From positions 1 through 64,000 of the forward strand of contig NZ_NKHF01000099.1 in assembly GCF_002744175.1 (NCBI RefSeq): a DNA stretch of 64,000 bases, in the 5' to 3' direction. The notes under the pieces were generated by a model, which did not search any database, was not told where the DNA came from, and was given only the letters and a program-made list of their open reading frames with translations. The position numbers were made by a program, and so were the translations under genes. Within the stretch, counting starts at the first letter, position 1, and every line of letters begins with the position of its first letter. The stretch is from Pseudoalteromonas piscicida (GTDB lineage Bacteria > Pseudomonadota > Gammaproteobacteria > Enterobacterales > Alteromonadaceae). This document shows positions 1 to 8,664 of the stretch, piece after piece.

Positions 1-80
1 CAAAAAAAAGCCGAAACGCTCACTTTTAACACGTTAATAAGGCATATATGGCTTTCTAAAGGCAACTTTTCTAGTTTGAC

Positions 81-245
81 TAGCCTGAATTCGGAATAAG
101 AAGTGAGTGAATCAACTAAAATGCATAAGCTAAAAAGTGTAATATCACTCTAGCTATAAGTTACTTTTTAATACAAGCAAATTTAATGTGGTCGCAAAGG
201 CAAACAACTCCTAGAGAATAAGTTGTTATGCTGGGTTCAGGTTAA
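81..245. repeat. Small inverted-repeat element (family R2), copy 1
   Basis: The left end (81-99, TAGCCTGAATTCGGAATAA) and right end (about 225-245, containing TTATGCTGGGTTCAGGTTAA) are imperfect inverted repeats of each other. They resemble the ends of the elements at 39519-39602 and 10568-10814. The interior has no coding capacity. It looks like a non-autonomous MITE-like element. This is the weakest of the three copies because its interior is not obviously conserved. Confidence 0.4.
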
Positions 246-572
246 CTCACACAGTTTCAAATCTACGGATATGTAAGAGGTACGTTTAAATATGGATAGC
301 GCTTTTTAGAATGGACTTGGTGAGCACTAACTATAAAAAGCTGCCTGATTCCGAATACATTTAGTTTAGGATAAGGAAATTGAGATAACTTCTAAGAACT
401 TCAACTGCAGAAAGTGAATAGTTGTAAGCCCTGTTCTATTTTATAACTGAGCCACGTTCAATTTTTCTTTTTAATTAGAGCAGAGCACGGTGTGAGTGAG
501 TGTGGTTAGCAGCAGCGGGATATAATTGTTATCTGTATAAATGAGTAATGATCAACAGGTGTAAAAGTGTGT
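246..572. other. Intergenic stretch, nothing recognised
   Basis: AT-rich DNA between two small repeats. I see no convincing ORF with a ribosome binding site, no tRNA-like cloverleaf and no strong terminator. Confidence 0.5.
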
Positions 573-787
573 TTATACCAATACGCTTAATTAAGTGACC
601 TATTTGAGGCCTGAAAATTTTGTTGGTAACACCGCTACCGCATCTTGCTATCACCAAGGTACTTGCATCAGTATAGGCAAAGCAATAATTTCTTATTTAC
701 TTGTTCTAAATAAGAAATTTTTAACGCCTTTAGCGTCAAATTTACTCCCTAAAATTGAACAGGTATTAATGCGGATTGATATTAGTT
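573..787. repeat. Dispersed ~215-bp repeat (family R1), copy 1
   Basis: It starts TTATACCAAT and ends near GGATTGATATTAG, an imperfect inverted match to the start. The interior shares long blocks with 57123-57335: AACACCGCTACCGCATC, TGCTATC.CCAAGGTAC, TTGTTCTAAAT.AGAAAT and TTTTTAACGC..TTAGCGTCA. A short open frame inside (595-792) is a by-product of the repeat, not a gene. It sits just downstream of the ribosomal cluster terminator. Confidence 0.8.
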
Positions 788-834
788 ATTGATAGCTTTG
801 TAGACAGGCGAAAAATCTTCGAGGGTATAAAAAG

Positions 835-861
835 AAAAAGCCGAGCAATGCTCGGCTTTTT
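835..861 (-). terminator. Rho-independent terminator of the ribosomal cluster
   Basis: The stem CCGAGC/GCTCGG has an AATG loop and is flanked by A and T runs on both sides. It lies 20 bases past the rplQ stop, so it ends the spc/alpha transcript. Its symmetry would let it work in both directions. Confidence 0.9.
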
Positions 862-880
862 GTGTCTTTAATAAGACTAA

Positions 881-1279
881 TTACTCTGCAGACTGTGCGT
901 CTTCTTGAACTTCTTCAGTCGCTGGGCGATCTAGTAGTTCAATGTAAGCCATTGGCGCGTTGTCACCTGCACGGAAGCCACACTTAAGAATACGAGTGTA
1001 ACCACCTGGACGATCCGCGAAACGTGGACCGATCTCAGAGAACAATTTACCAACTACTTCTTTATCACGCGTGCGAGCAAACGCTAAACGACGGTTTGCT
1101 ACGCTGTCAGTCTTAGCCAGTGTGATTAAAGGTTCAATTACACGGCGCAGCTCTTTTGCTTTAGGCAAAGTAGTTTTGATGATTTCGTGCTTCACCAAAG
1201 AACCAGCCATGTTGCTAAACATCGCTTTGCGATGGCTGCTGTTACGGTTTAATTGACGACCACTCTTACGATGGCGCAT
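881..1279 (-). CDS. rplQ: 50S ribosomal protein L17
   Basis: Large-subunit protein L17, 132 aa. The N-terminus MRHRKSGRQLNRNSSHRKAM is the family hallmark and is almost invariant in gammaproteobacteria; the basic core and acidic C-terminal tail also fit. It is the last gene of the alpha operon (rpsM-rpsK-rpsD-rpoA-rplQ), about 40 bases after rpoA, and is followed directly by a strong terminator. Confidence 0.98.
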   Translation of the reverse strand: MRHRKSGRQLNRNSSHRKAMFSNMAGSLVKHEIIKTTLPKAKELRRVIEPLITLAKTDSVANRRLAFARTRDKEVVGKLFSEIGPRFADRPGGYTRILKCGFRAGDNAPMAYIELLDRPATEEVQEDAQSAE

Positions 1280-1318
1280 GACCCTATCCTTCTAACTAAA
1301 CTAATATAGTAACTTAGA

Positions 1319-2305
1319 TTACTCAGCTAGACTTGCAGGTGGCCAGTTTTCTAGGCGCATACCTAGAGATAGACCACGTGAAGCTAGCACGTCTTTAATT
1401 TCAGTTAGAGACTTCTTACCAAGGTTTGGTGTTTTCAGAAGCTCAACTTCAGTACGCTGTACTAAGTCACCGATATATTGAATTTGCTCGGCTTTCAGAC
1501 AGTTTGCAGAACGTACAGTTAGCTCTAAGTCATCAACTGGACGAAGTAGAATCGGATCAAACTCCGGCTTCTCTTCTTTTTCTTCTGGCTCAGAAACATC
1601 GCGTAAATCTACGAATGCATCTAATTGCTCAGCAAGGATAGTTGACGCACGGCGGATCGCTTCTTCAGGATCTAAAGTGCCGTTCGTTTCCATATCGATG
1701 ATTAGTTTATCTAAGTCTGTACGCTGCTCAACACGAGCTGACTCAACCGAGTACGCAATACGCTCAACCGGGCTGAATGATGCATCTAGCAACAAACGGC
1801 CGATTGGGCGCTCATCGTCATCAGAGGATAAACGACTAGACGCCGGTACATAACCGCGACCACGCTCAACACGAATGCGCATGCTGATTTCGCTATTGTC
1901 AGCAGTTAAGTGACAAATGACATGCTCAGGGTTGGCGATAGTCACATCTCCGTCGTGCTGGATATCAGCCGCAGTCACAGGGCCTACACCAGACTTAGTC
2001 AGGGTAAGGAAAACTTCATCTTTACCTTCTAGAGATACCGCTAGACCTTTAAGGTTTAACAGAATTTCAATGATGTCTTCTTGTACGCCTTCTTTCGCGC
2101 TGTACTCGTGCAATACGCCGTCAATTTCAACTTCTGTCACAGCACAACCTGGCATAGATGAAAGAAGTATACGACGTAGAGCGTTACCTAGTGTGTGGCC
2201 GAAACCACGCTCTAGAGGCTCTAAAACTACTTTAGAACGCGTTGAGCTTACAGCGTCGATATCGACTAATCTTGGTTTTAGGAATTCGGTTACAGAACCC
2301 TGCAT
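1319..2305 (-). CDS. rpoA: RNA polymerase subunit alpha
   Basis: Alpha subunit of RNA polymerase, 328 aa, one residue shorter than the E. coli protein. The N-terminal assembly domain (about 1-235) contains the PLERGFGHTLGNALRRILLS block. A Glu-rich linker (about 238-250) follows. The C-terminal DNA- and activator-binding domain contains the LTVRSANCLKAEQI segment, which includes the Arg and Asn that contact UP elements. It is co-transcribed with rpsD and rplQ. Confidence 0.98.
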   Translation of the reverse strand: MQGSVTEFLKPRLVDIDAVSSTRSKVVLEPLERGFGHTLGNALRRILLSSMPGCAVTEVEIDGVLHEYSAKEGVQEDIIEILLNLKGLAVSLEGKDEVFLTLTKSGVGPVTAADIQHDGDVTIANPEHVICHLTADNSEISMRIRVERGRGYVPASSRLSSDDDERPIGRLLLDASFSPVERIAYSVESARVEQRTDLDKLIIDMETNGTLDPEEAIRRASTILAEQLDAFVDLRDVSEPEEKEEKPEFDPILLRPVDDLELTVRSANCLKAEQIQYIGDLVQRTEVELLKTPNLGKKSLTEIKDVLASRGLSLGMRLENWPPASLAE

Positions 2306-2329
2306 TTTATCCTCTCTTAACTCTTAACT

Positions 2330-2950
2330 TTACTTCGAGTAAAGTTCGACGATTAGTTGTTCGTTAATGTCCGCAGACAGATCAGAACGCTCTGGTAGAC
2401 GCTTGAAAGTGCCTTCCATTTTCTTACCGTCAACTTCAATCCAAGTTGGCTTTTCACGTTGCTCAGCCAACTCTAGAGCAGCGATGATACGCGCTTGCTT
2501 TTTAGACTTCTCGCGAATTACTACTACATCTTCAGGAGTAACTACGAAAGAAGGGATATTAACAACACGACCATTAACCATAATCGCTTTGTGGCTTACT
2601 AGCTGACGTGCTTCAGCACGTGTGCTTGCAAAACCCATGCGATATACAACATTGTCTAGACGTTGCTCTAGAAGCTGTAACAAGTTTTCACCTGTGTTAC
2701 CTTTAAGGCGAGCAGCTTCTTTGTAATAGTTACGGAATTGCTTTTCTAGTACACCGTAGATACGACGAACTTTTTGCTTTTCACGTAGCTGTAAACCGTA
2801 ATCAGATAGACGACCTTTACGTGCGCCGTGCTGACCAGGTGCTGTTTCTAGTTTACACTTAGAGTCAATTGCTCTTACGCCGCTTTTAAGGAACAGGTCA
2901 GTACCTTCACGACGACTTAGCTTGAGCTTAGGGCCCAAATATCTTGCCAT
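2330..2950 (-). CDS. rpsD: 30S ribosomal protein S4
   Basis: Small-subunit assembly protein S4, 206 aa, starting MARYLGPKLKLSRREGTDLF. The S4 RNA-binding fold is at about 95-155 (RLDNVVYRMGFASTRAEARQ). In E. coli S4 is the translational repressor of the alpha operon. Its position between rpsK and rpoA is the same here. Confidence 0.98.
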   Translation of the reverse strand: MARYLGPKLKLSRREGTDLFLKSGVRAIDSKCKLETAPGQHGARKGRLSDYGLQLREKQKVRRIYGVLEKQFRNYYKEAARLKGNTGENLLQLLEQRLDNVVYRMGFASTRAEARQLVSHKAIMVNGRVVNIPSFVVTPEDVVVIREKSKKQARIIAALELAEQREKPTWIEVDGKKMEGTFKRLPERSDLSADINEQLIVELYSK

Positions 2951-2971
2951 GTTCTTTCTCCTAACCTATTG

Positions 2972-3358
2972 TTATACGCGACGTTTCTTCGGTGGACGAC
3001 AACCATTGTGTGGAATTGGCGTCACGTCAGTGATGTTAGTGATACGGAAACCAGCAGCATTCAATGCACGAACGGCAGACTCACGGCCTGGACCTGGACC
3101 TTTAATGAATACTTCTAGGTTCTTAAGACCGTACTCTTGTGCAGCAACACCTGCACGCTCCGCAGCAACCTGTGCAGCGAATGGAGTAGACTTACGAGAA
3201 CCACGGAAACCTGAACCACCCGCAGTCGCCCAAGAAAGAGCATTACCTTGACGGTCAGTGATGGTCACAATAGTGTTGTTGAAAGATGCATGAACGTGAG
3301 CCATGCCGTCAACAACCTGCTTTTTGACCTTTTTACGACGAATTGGTGCTTTTGCCAT
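2972..3358 (-). CDS. rpsK: 30S ribosomal protein S11
   Basis: Small-subunit protein S11, 128 aa. HVHASFNNTIVTITDRQGN and the C-terminal NGCRPPKKRRV are diagnostic. It forms part of the mRNA exit path on the platform. It is separated from rpsM by 13 bases and from rpsD by 21. Confidence 0.98.
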   Translation of the reverse strand: MAKAPIRRKKVKKQVVDGMAHVHASFNNTIVTITDRQGNALSWATAGGSGFRGSRKSTPFAAQVAAERAGVAAQEYGLKNLEVFIKGPGPGRESAVRALNAAGFRITNITDVTPIPHNGCRPPKKRRV

Positions 3359-3371
3359 AACTTACCCCACC

Positions 3372-3728
3372 TTATTTCTTGATAGGCTTGCGTGGACCCT
3401 TACGAGTACGCGCGTTAGTCTTAGTACGCTGACCACGTAGTGGTAGCGAACGACGGTGACGTAAGCCACGGAAACAACCAAGGTCCATAAGACGCTTGAT
3501 GTTTAGTGTTACTTCACGACGAAGATCACCTTCAACAGTGTACTTGCCAACTTCTTCACGAAGGATGTCAAGTGTTTCGTCATTTAACTCGCCGATTTTA
3601 GTAGTTTCAGCGATACCTGTCGCAGCTAAGATCGCCTTAGCGCGAGTTTTACCTACACCATAGATGCTTGTTAAACCGATAACAGCATGCTTATGATCAG
3701 GAACGTTAATGCCTGCGATACGGGCCAC
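3372..3728 (-). CDS. rpsM: 30S ribosomal protein S13 (GTG start)
   Basis: Small-subunit head protein S13, 118 aa if translation starts at GTG 3728 (ARIAGINVPDHKHAV after the initiator). An ATG two codons upstream (3734) is only 2 bases from the AGGAG at 3737-3741. The GTG has an 8-base spacing and gives exactly the usual family N-terminus and length, so I chose it. The C-terminus TKTNARTRKGPRKPIKK is typical. It is the first gene of the alpha operon. Confidence 0.95.
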   Translation of the reverse strand: MARIAGINVPDHKHAVIGLTSIYGVGKTRAKAILAATGIAETTKIGELNDETLDILREEVGKYTVEGDLRREVTLNIKRLMDLGCFRGLRHRRSLPLRGQRTKTNARTRKGPRKPIKK

Positions 3729-3859
3729 TAACATATCTCCTATTATTAAACTTGATTATCATCTTGCTGGAAAGCCCGTATAGGATACCCAACCGACATT
3801 CAAGTTTTACCAAAGAAACAGGCTAAGTAAACTTACTCAGCCTGCACGACTTAATTTGC
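3729..3859 (-). promoter_or_regulatory. Alpha-operon leader between rpmJ and rpsM
   Basis: This 131-base spacer is the longest gap in the ribosomal cluster. It contains an inverted repeat at 3820-3843 (AGGCTAAGTAA / TTACTCAGCCT, one mismatch). In E. coli the same location carries the pseudoknot to which S4 binds to repress translation from rpsM onward. That this hairpin plays that role is an inference from position only. Confidence 0.35.
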
Positions 3860-3973
3860 TTAGCCTTGCCTTTGCTTGTGCTTTGGCTCACTGCAGATCA
3901 CACGTACAACACCTGCACGCTTGATTACTTTGCAGTTACGGCAAATTTTCTTAACGGAAGCACGTACTTTCAT
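3860..3973 (-). CDS. rpmJ: 50S ribosomal protein L36
   Basis: Large-subunit protein L36, 37 aa, beginning MKVRASVKKICRNCKVIKRA and ending EPKHKQRQG. The zinc-ribbon ligands are Cys11, Cys14 and Cys27 plus the His in the KHKQ segment, so this is the zinc-binding form. A GGAG lies 7 bases before the ATG. It sits 22 bases after secY, as in E. coli. Confidence 0.96.
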   Translation of the reverse strand: MKVRASVKKICRNCKVIKRAGVVRVICSEPKHKQRQG

Positions 3974-3995
3974 TACTCAACTCCGTAAACTGACC

Positions 3996-5324
3996 TTATC
4001 GGCCGTAGCCTTTAAGGTTCGCTTTTTTCAGCACAGAATCATATTGATGAGACATCATATGAGTCTGTACTTGTGCCATAAAGTCCATGATGACAACAAC
4101 GATAATCAAAATTGATGTACCGCCGAAGTAGAATGGCGTTTGCCATGCCATAGTCATAAACTCGGGCACCAGACAGATAAAGGTTATATACAAAGCACCT
4201 GCCAATGTCAGGCGTGTCATCACTTTATCAATGTATTTAGACGTCTGCTCACCTGGACGAATGCCTGGAATAAAAGCGCCAGATTTTTTCAGGTTATCTG
4301 CTGTCTCACGCGGGTTAAATACCAACGCAGTGTAGAAGAAGCAGAAGAAGATAATAGCCGCAGCTAATACCATCGCATACAGTGGTTGACCTGGAGTCAA
4401 TACTGCTGAGATAGCTTGTAGCACATCAGCGACCGGACCTTCACCTTGGCCGAACCAGCTTGCTATTGTACCAGGGAACAAAATGATACTGCTAGCAAAG
4501 ATTGGTGGAATAACACCCGCCATATTAACTTTTAGTGGTAAGTGCGTGCTTTGAGCTGCAAATACCTGACGACCTTGTTGACGCTTCGCATAGTTTACAA
4601 CGATACGACGTTGACCACGTTCGAAGAACACAACTAGGTAAGTTACGGCGAATACGATTACCGCAATCAATAACAATGCTAAAATATGCAGATCACCTTG
4701 GCGCGCCATTTCTGCTGTCGAACCAATTGCAGACGGCAGGTTAGCTACAATACCAACAAATATTAGAACTGAGATACCGTTACCGATACCACGCTCAGTG
4801 ATTTGTTCGCCCAACCACATTAGGAACATAGTTCCTGTGACTAAGCTCACTACTGCTGTGAAATAAAAGCCGAAGCCTGGATTCACAACTAGGCCTTCCA
4901 TCATATTAGGTAGACCAGTAGCGATACCTATCGATTGGAATGTAGCAAGCACAAGCGTACCATAACGCGTATACTGGCTGATTTTCTTACGCCCTTGCTC
5001 ACCTTCTTTCTTAAGCTCTATCATCGCAGGATGTATGTGCGTTAATAGCTGCATAATAATCGAAGCCGAGATGTACGGCATAATACCTAGCGCCAATACC
5101 GATGCACGCTCAAGCGCACCACCGCTGAACATGTTGAACATCTCAACAATGGTGCCCTTTTGTTGCTCGAAGAATTCGGCAAGTACAGCGGCGTCAATCC
5201 CAGGGATTGGCACAAAAGAGCCCAGACGGTAAATAATGATAGCACCCAATACAAATAGTAATCGGCGCTTCAGTTCCGCAAGCCCACTTTGTGCACTTTG
5301 CATATCTTGACCTGGTTTAGCCAT
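3996..5324 (-). CDS. secY: Preprotein translocase subunit SecY
   Basis: Channel subunit of the SecYEG inner-membrane translocon, 442 aa (E. coli 443). The N-terminus MAKPGQDMQSAQSGLAELKR and the GSFVPIPGID plug region are typical. Ten hydrophobic segments can be traced, and the cytosolic loop with VVNYAKRQQGRQ and the RPGEQTSKYID segment are conserved. It follows rplO by 11 bases in the spc operon. Confidence 0.98.
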   Translation of the reverse strand: MAKPGQDMQSAQSGLAELKRRLLFVLGAIIIYRLGSFVPIPGIDAAVLAEFFEQQKGTIVEMFNMFSGGALERASVLALGIMPYISASIIMQLLTHIHPAMIELKKEGEQGRKKISQYTRYGTLVLATFQSIGIATGLPNMMEGLVVNPGFGFYFTAVVSLVTGTMFLMWLGEQITERGIGNGISVLIFVGIVANLPSAIGSTAEMARQGDLHILALLLIAVIVFAVTYLVVFFERGQRRIVVNYAKRQQGRQVFAAQSTHLPLKVNMAGVIPPIFASSIILFPGTIASWFGQGEGPVADVLQAISAVLTPGQPLYAMVLAAAIIFFCFFYTALVFNPRETADNLKKSGAFIPGIRPGEQTSKYIDKVMTRLTLAGALYITFICLVPEFMTMAWQTPFYFGGTSILIIVVVIMDFMAQVQTHMMSHQYDSVLKKANLKGYGR

Positions 5325-5335
5325 AGCGTACTTCC

Positions 5336-5770
5336 TTAGTCTTCTACCTTGCCTCCGGCAGCTTCGATAGCTTCGCGTGCACCTTTAGACACTTTAATGC
5401 CTTTAACGGTAACAGCGCGTGAAACTTCGCCAGATTTTACAACTTTTACGAACTGGATGTTCTTTTTAACGATACCAGCTGCCTGTAACGCGTTCAGATC
5501 TACCACATCGCCTTCAACTTTAGCGATTTCGAATAGATTCACTTCTTTAGACACAAGAGACTTGCGTGAAGTGAAACCAAACTTTGGTAGACGACGTTGC
5601 ATAGGCATTTGACCGCCTTCGAAACCAACGCGTACTTTACCGCCAGAGCGTGATTTTTGACCTTTGTGACCACGACCACCAGTCTTACCAAGACCAGAAC
5701 CGATACCACGGCCAACACGCTTACCAGCTGTTTTTGAACCTGCAGCAGGTGAAAGTGTATTCAAGTTCAT
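5336..5770 (-). CDS. rplO: 50S ribosomal protein L15
   Basis: Large-subunit protein L15, 144 aa from ATG 5770 (MNLNTLSPAAGSKTAGKRVG). A TTG five codons upstream would overlap the end of rpmD, whereas the ATG has GAGGGG 7 bases upstream and matches the family start. The Gly/Arg/Lys-rich N-terminal arm (GRGIGSGLGKTGGRGHKGQK) is diagnostic. Confidence 0.96.
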   Translation of the reverse strand: MNLNTLSPAAGSKTAGKRVGRGIGSGLGKTGGRGHKGQKSRSGGKVRVGFEGGQMPMQRRLPKFGFTSRKSLVSKEVNLFEIAKVEGDVVDLNALQAAGIVKKNIQFVKVVKSGEVSRAVTVKGIKVSKGAREAIEAAGGKVED

Positions 5771-5774
5771 CGAA

Positions 5775-5954
5775 TTACCCCTCAACCTTAACCATGTAAG
5801 AAACTTGGTTGATCATACCGCGAACTGCTGGCGTATCTTCTAGCTCAACAGTGTGGTTGATACGACGTAAACCAAGGCCACGTAATGTAGCTTTATGCTT
5901 CGGTAAACGACCGATCGAGCTACGTACTTGAGTTACTTTTACTGTATTTGCCAT
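5775..5954 (-). CDS. rpmD: 50S ribosomal protein L30
   Basis: Large-subunit protein L30, 59 aa, starting MANTVKVTQVRSSIGRLPKH and ending with SYMVKVEG. The whole chain fits the single-domain L30 fold, including LRGLGLRRINHTVELEDTPA. It lies between rpsE and rplO in the usual order, with 6 bases to rpsE and 4 to rplO. Confidence 0.97.
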   Translation of the reverse strand: MANTVKVTQVRSSIGRLPKHKATLRGLGLRRINHTVELEDTPAVRGMINQVSYMVKVEG

Positions 5955-5960
5955 GGTGTC

Positions 5961-6467
5961 TTACCCCAAGATTTCGTCAACGCTAAGACCACGCTTTGCA
6001 GCAATACCTTCTGGAGAATTCATATTCTCTAGAGCTGCAATAGTTGCGCGAACGATGTTGATCGGGTTAGTTGAACCGTATGCTTTAGATAGTACGTTTT
6101 GTACGCCAGTTACTTCTAGTACTGCACGCATCGCACCACCTGCAATGATACCTGTACCTTCAGATGCAGGCTGCATGTAAACGCGTGAACCCGCGTGGCG
6201 ACCCTTGATTGGGTGCTGTAGCGTGTTACCGTTTAGTTCAACAGTGATCATGTTGCGACGTGCTTTTTCCATTGCTTTTTGAATAGCAGCAGGAACTTCA
6301 CGTGCTTTACCATAACCAAAACCTACTTTACCAGCGCCATCACCAACTACTGTTAGTGCAGTGAAGCTAAAGATACGACCACCTTTAACCACTTTAGACA
6401 CACGGTTTACCGCGATTAGCTTTTCAGCCAACTCTGGCTGTGCTTGCTTTGCTTCTACGTTAGCCAT
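5961..6467 (-). CDS. rpsE: 30S ribosomal protein S5
   Basis: Small-subunit protein S5, 168 aa. The dsRBD-like N-terminal domain holds KLIAVNRVSKVVKGGRIFSF. The C-terminal domain holds GGAMRAVLEVTGVQNVLSKA and GSTNPINIVRAT. S5 contributes to decoding fidelity. It is in the canonical spc order between rplR and rpmD. Confidence 0.98.
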   Translation of the reverse strand: MANVEAKQAQPELAEKLIAVNRVSKVVKGGRIFSFTALTVVGDGAGKVGFGYGKAREVPAAIQKAMEKARRNMITVELNGNTLQHPIKGRHAGSRVYMQPASEGTGIIAGGAMRAVLEVTGVQNVLSKAYGSTNPINIVRATIAALENMNSPEGIAAKRGLSVDEILG

Positions 6468-6476
6468 TGTCTACTC

Positions 6477-6827
6477 CTAGAATTGCAGACCGGCTTCGCG
6501 CGCAGCATCAGCTAGCGCCTTCACACGGCCGTGATATTTAAAGCCACTGCGATCAAAAGCGATTTTCTCAACGCCTTTGTCAGCTACGCGCTCAGCGATT
6601 GCTTTACCAACTGCTTGAGCCGCTTCGATGTTGCCTGTGCCTTTAACTGTTTCAACAATTGCTTTTTCAACAGTAGAAGCAGCAGCCAGTACACTACCCT
6701 CAGCATTGATTACTTGAGCGTAAATGTGACGTGGCGTGCGGTGGATAACAAGACGTGTTGTGCCTTGTTCGATAATATTTCTACGAGTGCGCTTAGCACG
6801 ACGTAGACGAGCTGTTTTCTTATCCAT
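6477..6827 (-). CDS. rplR: 50S ribosomal protein L18
   Basis: 5S rRNA-binding protein L18, 116 aa. The basic N-terminus MDKKTARLRRAKRTRRNI and the C-terminal DRSGFKYHGRVKALADAARE are typical. It lies 9 bases after both neighbours' boundaries within the spc operon. Confidence 0.98.
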   Translation of the reverse strand: MDKKTARLRRAKRTRRNIIEQGTTRLVIHRTPRHIYAQVINAEGSVLAAASTVEKAIVETVKGTGNIEAAQAVGKAIAERVADKGVEKIAFDRSGFKYHGRVKALADAAREAGLQF

Positions 6828-6836
6828 CGTCTTACC

Positions 6837-7367
6837 TTACTTCTTCTTAGCCTCTTTACGACGCACGTGCTCATCAGCATAACGTACACCTTTACCTTTA
6901 TAAGGCTCTGGTTCACGGTATGAGCGGATGTTAGCAGCTGTTTGACCAACTAACTGCTTGTCTGCGCCTTTAACAACAATTTCAGTCTGGCTTGGAGCTT
7001 CGATAGTGATACCCTCAGGGATCTCGAAGTTCACTGGGTGAGAGAAGCCAAGAGTTAAGTCTAATACTTTACCCTTAACAGCCGCACGGTAACCAACACC
7101 TACTAGTTGTAGTTTCTTTTCATAACCATCGTTAACACCAACAATCATGTTGTTGATTAGGGCGCGTGCAGTACCTGCTTGAGCCCAAGCATTAGCAACT
7201 TCACGAGGAGCCGTTGTGATAACGTTGTCGTTTAGTGAAACTTCAACCGCATCGTTGATTGTGCGAGTTAATTCACCGTTCTTGCCTTTAACTTTGATGT
7301 CCTGGCCGTTAATTGTAACTTCAACACCGGCAGGAACATTGATTGGAGCCTTCGCTATACGAGACAT
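6837..7367 (-). CDS. rplF: 50S ribosomal protein L6
   Basis: Large-subunit protein L6, 176 aa, with two repeated domains. MSRIAKAPINVPAGVEVTI begins the first. The second carries the signature EPYKGKGVRYADEHVRRKE near the C-terminus. It sits near the factor-binding site of the 50S subunit. Position in the spc operon is canonical. Confidence 0.98.
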   Translation of the reverse strand: MSRIAKAPINVPAGVEVTINGQDIKVKGKNGELTRTINDAVEVSLNDNVITTAPREVANAWAQAGTARALINNMIVGVNDGYEKKLQLVGVGYRAAVKGKVLDLTLGFSHPVNFEIPEGITIEAPSQTEIVVKGADKQLVGQTAANIRSYREPEPYKGKGVRYADEHVRRKEAKKK

Positions 7368-7380
7368 AGTTCCCCTCCGA

Positions 7381-7773
7381 TTAAGCTACAAAGCCAATGA
7401 TTTCACCACCAACACCAGCGGTACGCGCAGCGCGGTCTGTCATCAGGCCTTTAGAAGTTGATACGATAGCGATACCTAGACCACCCATTACCTTTGGTAA
7501 TTCGTCACGTCTCTTATAGATACGTAGACCAGGGCGGCTAACACGCTGGATGTTTTCGATTACAGCTTTGCCTTCGAAGTACTTAAGTTCGATAGTCAAT
7601 TCTGCTTTTACGTCACCAGATACTGCGAAGTCAGTGATATAACCTTCGTCTTTAAGTACCTTAGCTACAGCTACTTTCAGCTTTGAAGTTGGCATTGAAA
7701 CAGATACCTTCTTCGCAGACTGACCGTTACGGATACGTGTGAACAAATCCGCAATTGGATCTTGCAAGCTCAT
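7381..7773 (-). CDS. rpsH: 30S ribosomal protein S8
   Basis: Small-subunit assembly protein S8, 130 aa, starting MSLQDPIADLFTRIRNGQ with the C-terminal STSKGLMTDRAAR signature. In E. coli S8 represses the spc operon by binding mRNA near rplE. I did not identify a matching 16S-like site here. Confidence 0.98.
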   Translation of the reverse strand: MSLQDPIADLFTRIRNGQSAKKVSVSMPTSKLKVAVAKVLKDEGYITDFAVSGDVKAELTIELKYFEGKAVIENIQRVSRPGLRIYKRRDELPKVMGGLGIAIVSTSKGLMTDRAARTAGVGGEIIGFVA

Positions 7774-7793
7774 GTCTTACTCCCGTGATTCTA

Positions 7794-8099
7794 TTACCAG
7801 CTAGCCTTTTTAAGGCCAGGAATTTCACCGCGCATCGCTGCTTCGCGAACCTTGATACGGCTTAAGCCGAACTTGCGAAGGTAACCATGAGGGCGGCCCG
7901 TGATGTTACAACGATTACGTTGACGTGAAGGGCTAGAATCGCGTGGTAAAGACTGTAGCTTTAACACTGCATCCCAACGCTCATCATCAGATGCATTAAC
8001 ATCGCTGATGATAGCTTTTAACGCAGCACGCTTTTCAGCATACTGAGCAACTAATTTAGCACGTTTTACGTCGCGTGCTTTCATTGAATTCTTTGCCAT
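7794..8099 (-). CDS. rpsN: 30S ribosomal protein S14 (zinc-free type)
   Basis: Small-subunit head protein S14, 101 aa. This is the long form lacking the CxxC zinc knuckles; only one Cys is visible (NRCNITGRPHGYLRKFGLSR). It is in canonical order between rplE and rpsH. Confidence 0.98.
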   Translation of the reverse strand: MAKNSMKARDVKRAKLVAQYAEKRAALKAIISDVNASDDERWDAVLKLQSLPRDSSPSRQRNRCNITGRPHGYLRKFGLSRIKVREAAMRGEIPGLKKASW

Positions 8100-8109
8100 A
8101 ACCCTACCC

Positions 8110-8649
8110 TTACTTTTTGAATGGGAAGTTGAACGCTTCTAACAACGCACGGCCTTCATCATCTGTTTTCGCAGAAGTAGTGATTGTGATATCCATACCG
8201 CGAACGCGGTCTACTTTATCATAATCGATTTCTGGGAAGATGATTTGTTCACGTACGCCCATAGAGTAGTTACCGCGACCGTCAAAAGACTTTGCGCTAA
8301 CACCGCGGAAGTCACGAATACGTGGCATCGCGATAGAGACTAAACGCTCTAGGAAATCCCACATACGCTCGCCGCGTAGGGTTACTTTACAGCCAATTGG
8401 GTAACCTTCACGGATCTTAAAGCCAGCAACTGATTTGCGAGCTTTAGTCACTAGAGGCTTCTGACCAGAGATTGATTCTAGATCTGCTACTGCGTTTTCT
8501 AGAATTTTCTTGTCAGCTAGGGCTTCGCCCACACCCATGTTAAGTGTGATCTTTTCGATCTGAGGGACTTGCATGACAGAGCTGTAACCGAACTTCTCTT
8601 GAAGCTCCTTTACTACTTTGTCTTTGTACACTTCATGCAGTTTCGCCAT
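8110..8649 (-). CDS. rplE: 50S ribosomal protein L5
   Basis: 5S rRNA-binding protein L5, 179 aa. QIEKITLNMGVGEALADKK and the YSMGVREQIIFPEIDYDKVD segment are diagnostic. It contacts the P-site tRNA region of the central protuberance. Position in the spc operon is canonical. Confidence 0.98.
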   Translation of the reverse strand: MAKLHEVYKDKVVKELQEKFGYSSVMQVPQIEKITLNMGVGEALADKKILENAVADLESISGQKPLVTKARKSVAGFKIREGYPIGCKVTLRGERMWDFLERLVSIAMPRIRDFRGVSAKSFDGRGNYSMGVREQIIFPEIDYDKVDRVRGMDITITTSAKTDDEGRALLEAFNFPFKK

Positions 8650-8664
8650 CGTCTACTCCAACTA

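Noticed and set aside
595..792. 65-codon open frame upstream of the ribosomal terminator
   Set aside because: It lies wholly inside a copy of the R1 repeat, has no ribosome site, and the homologous repeat copy does not keep the frame.
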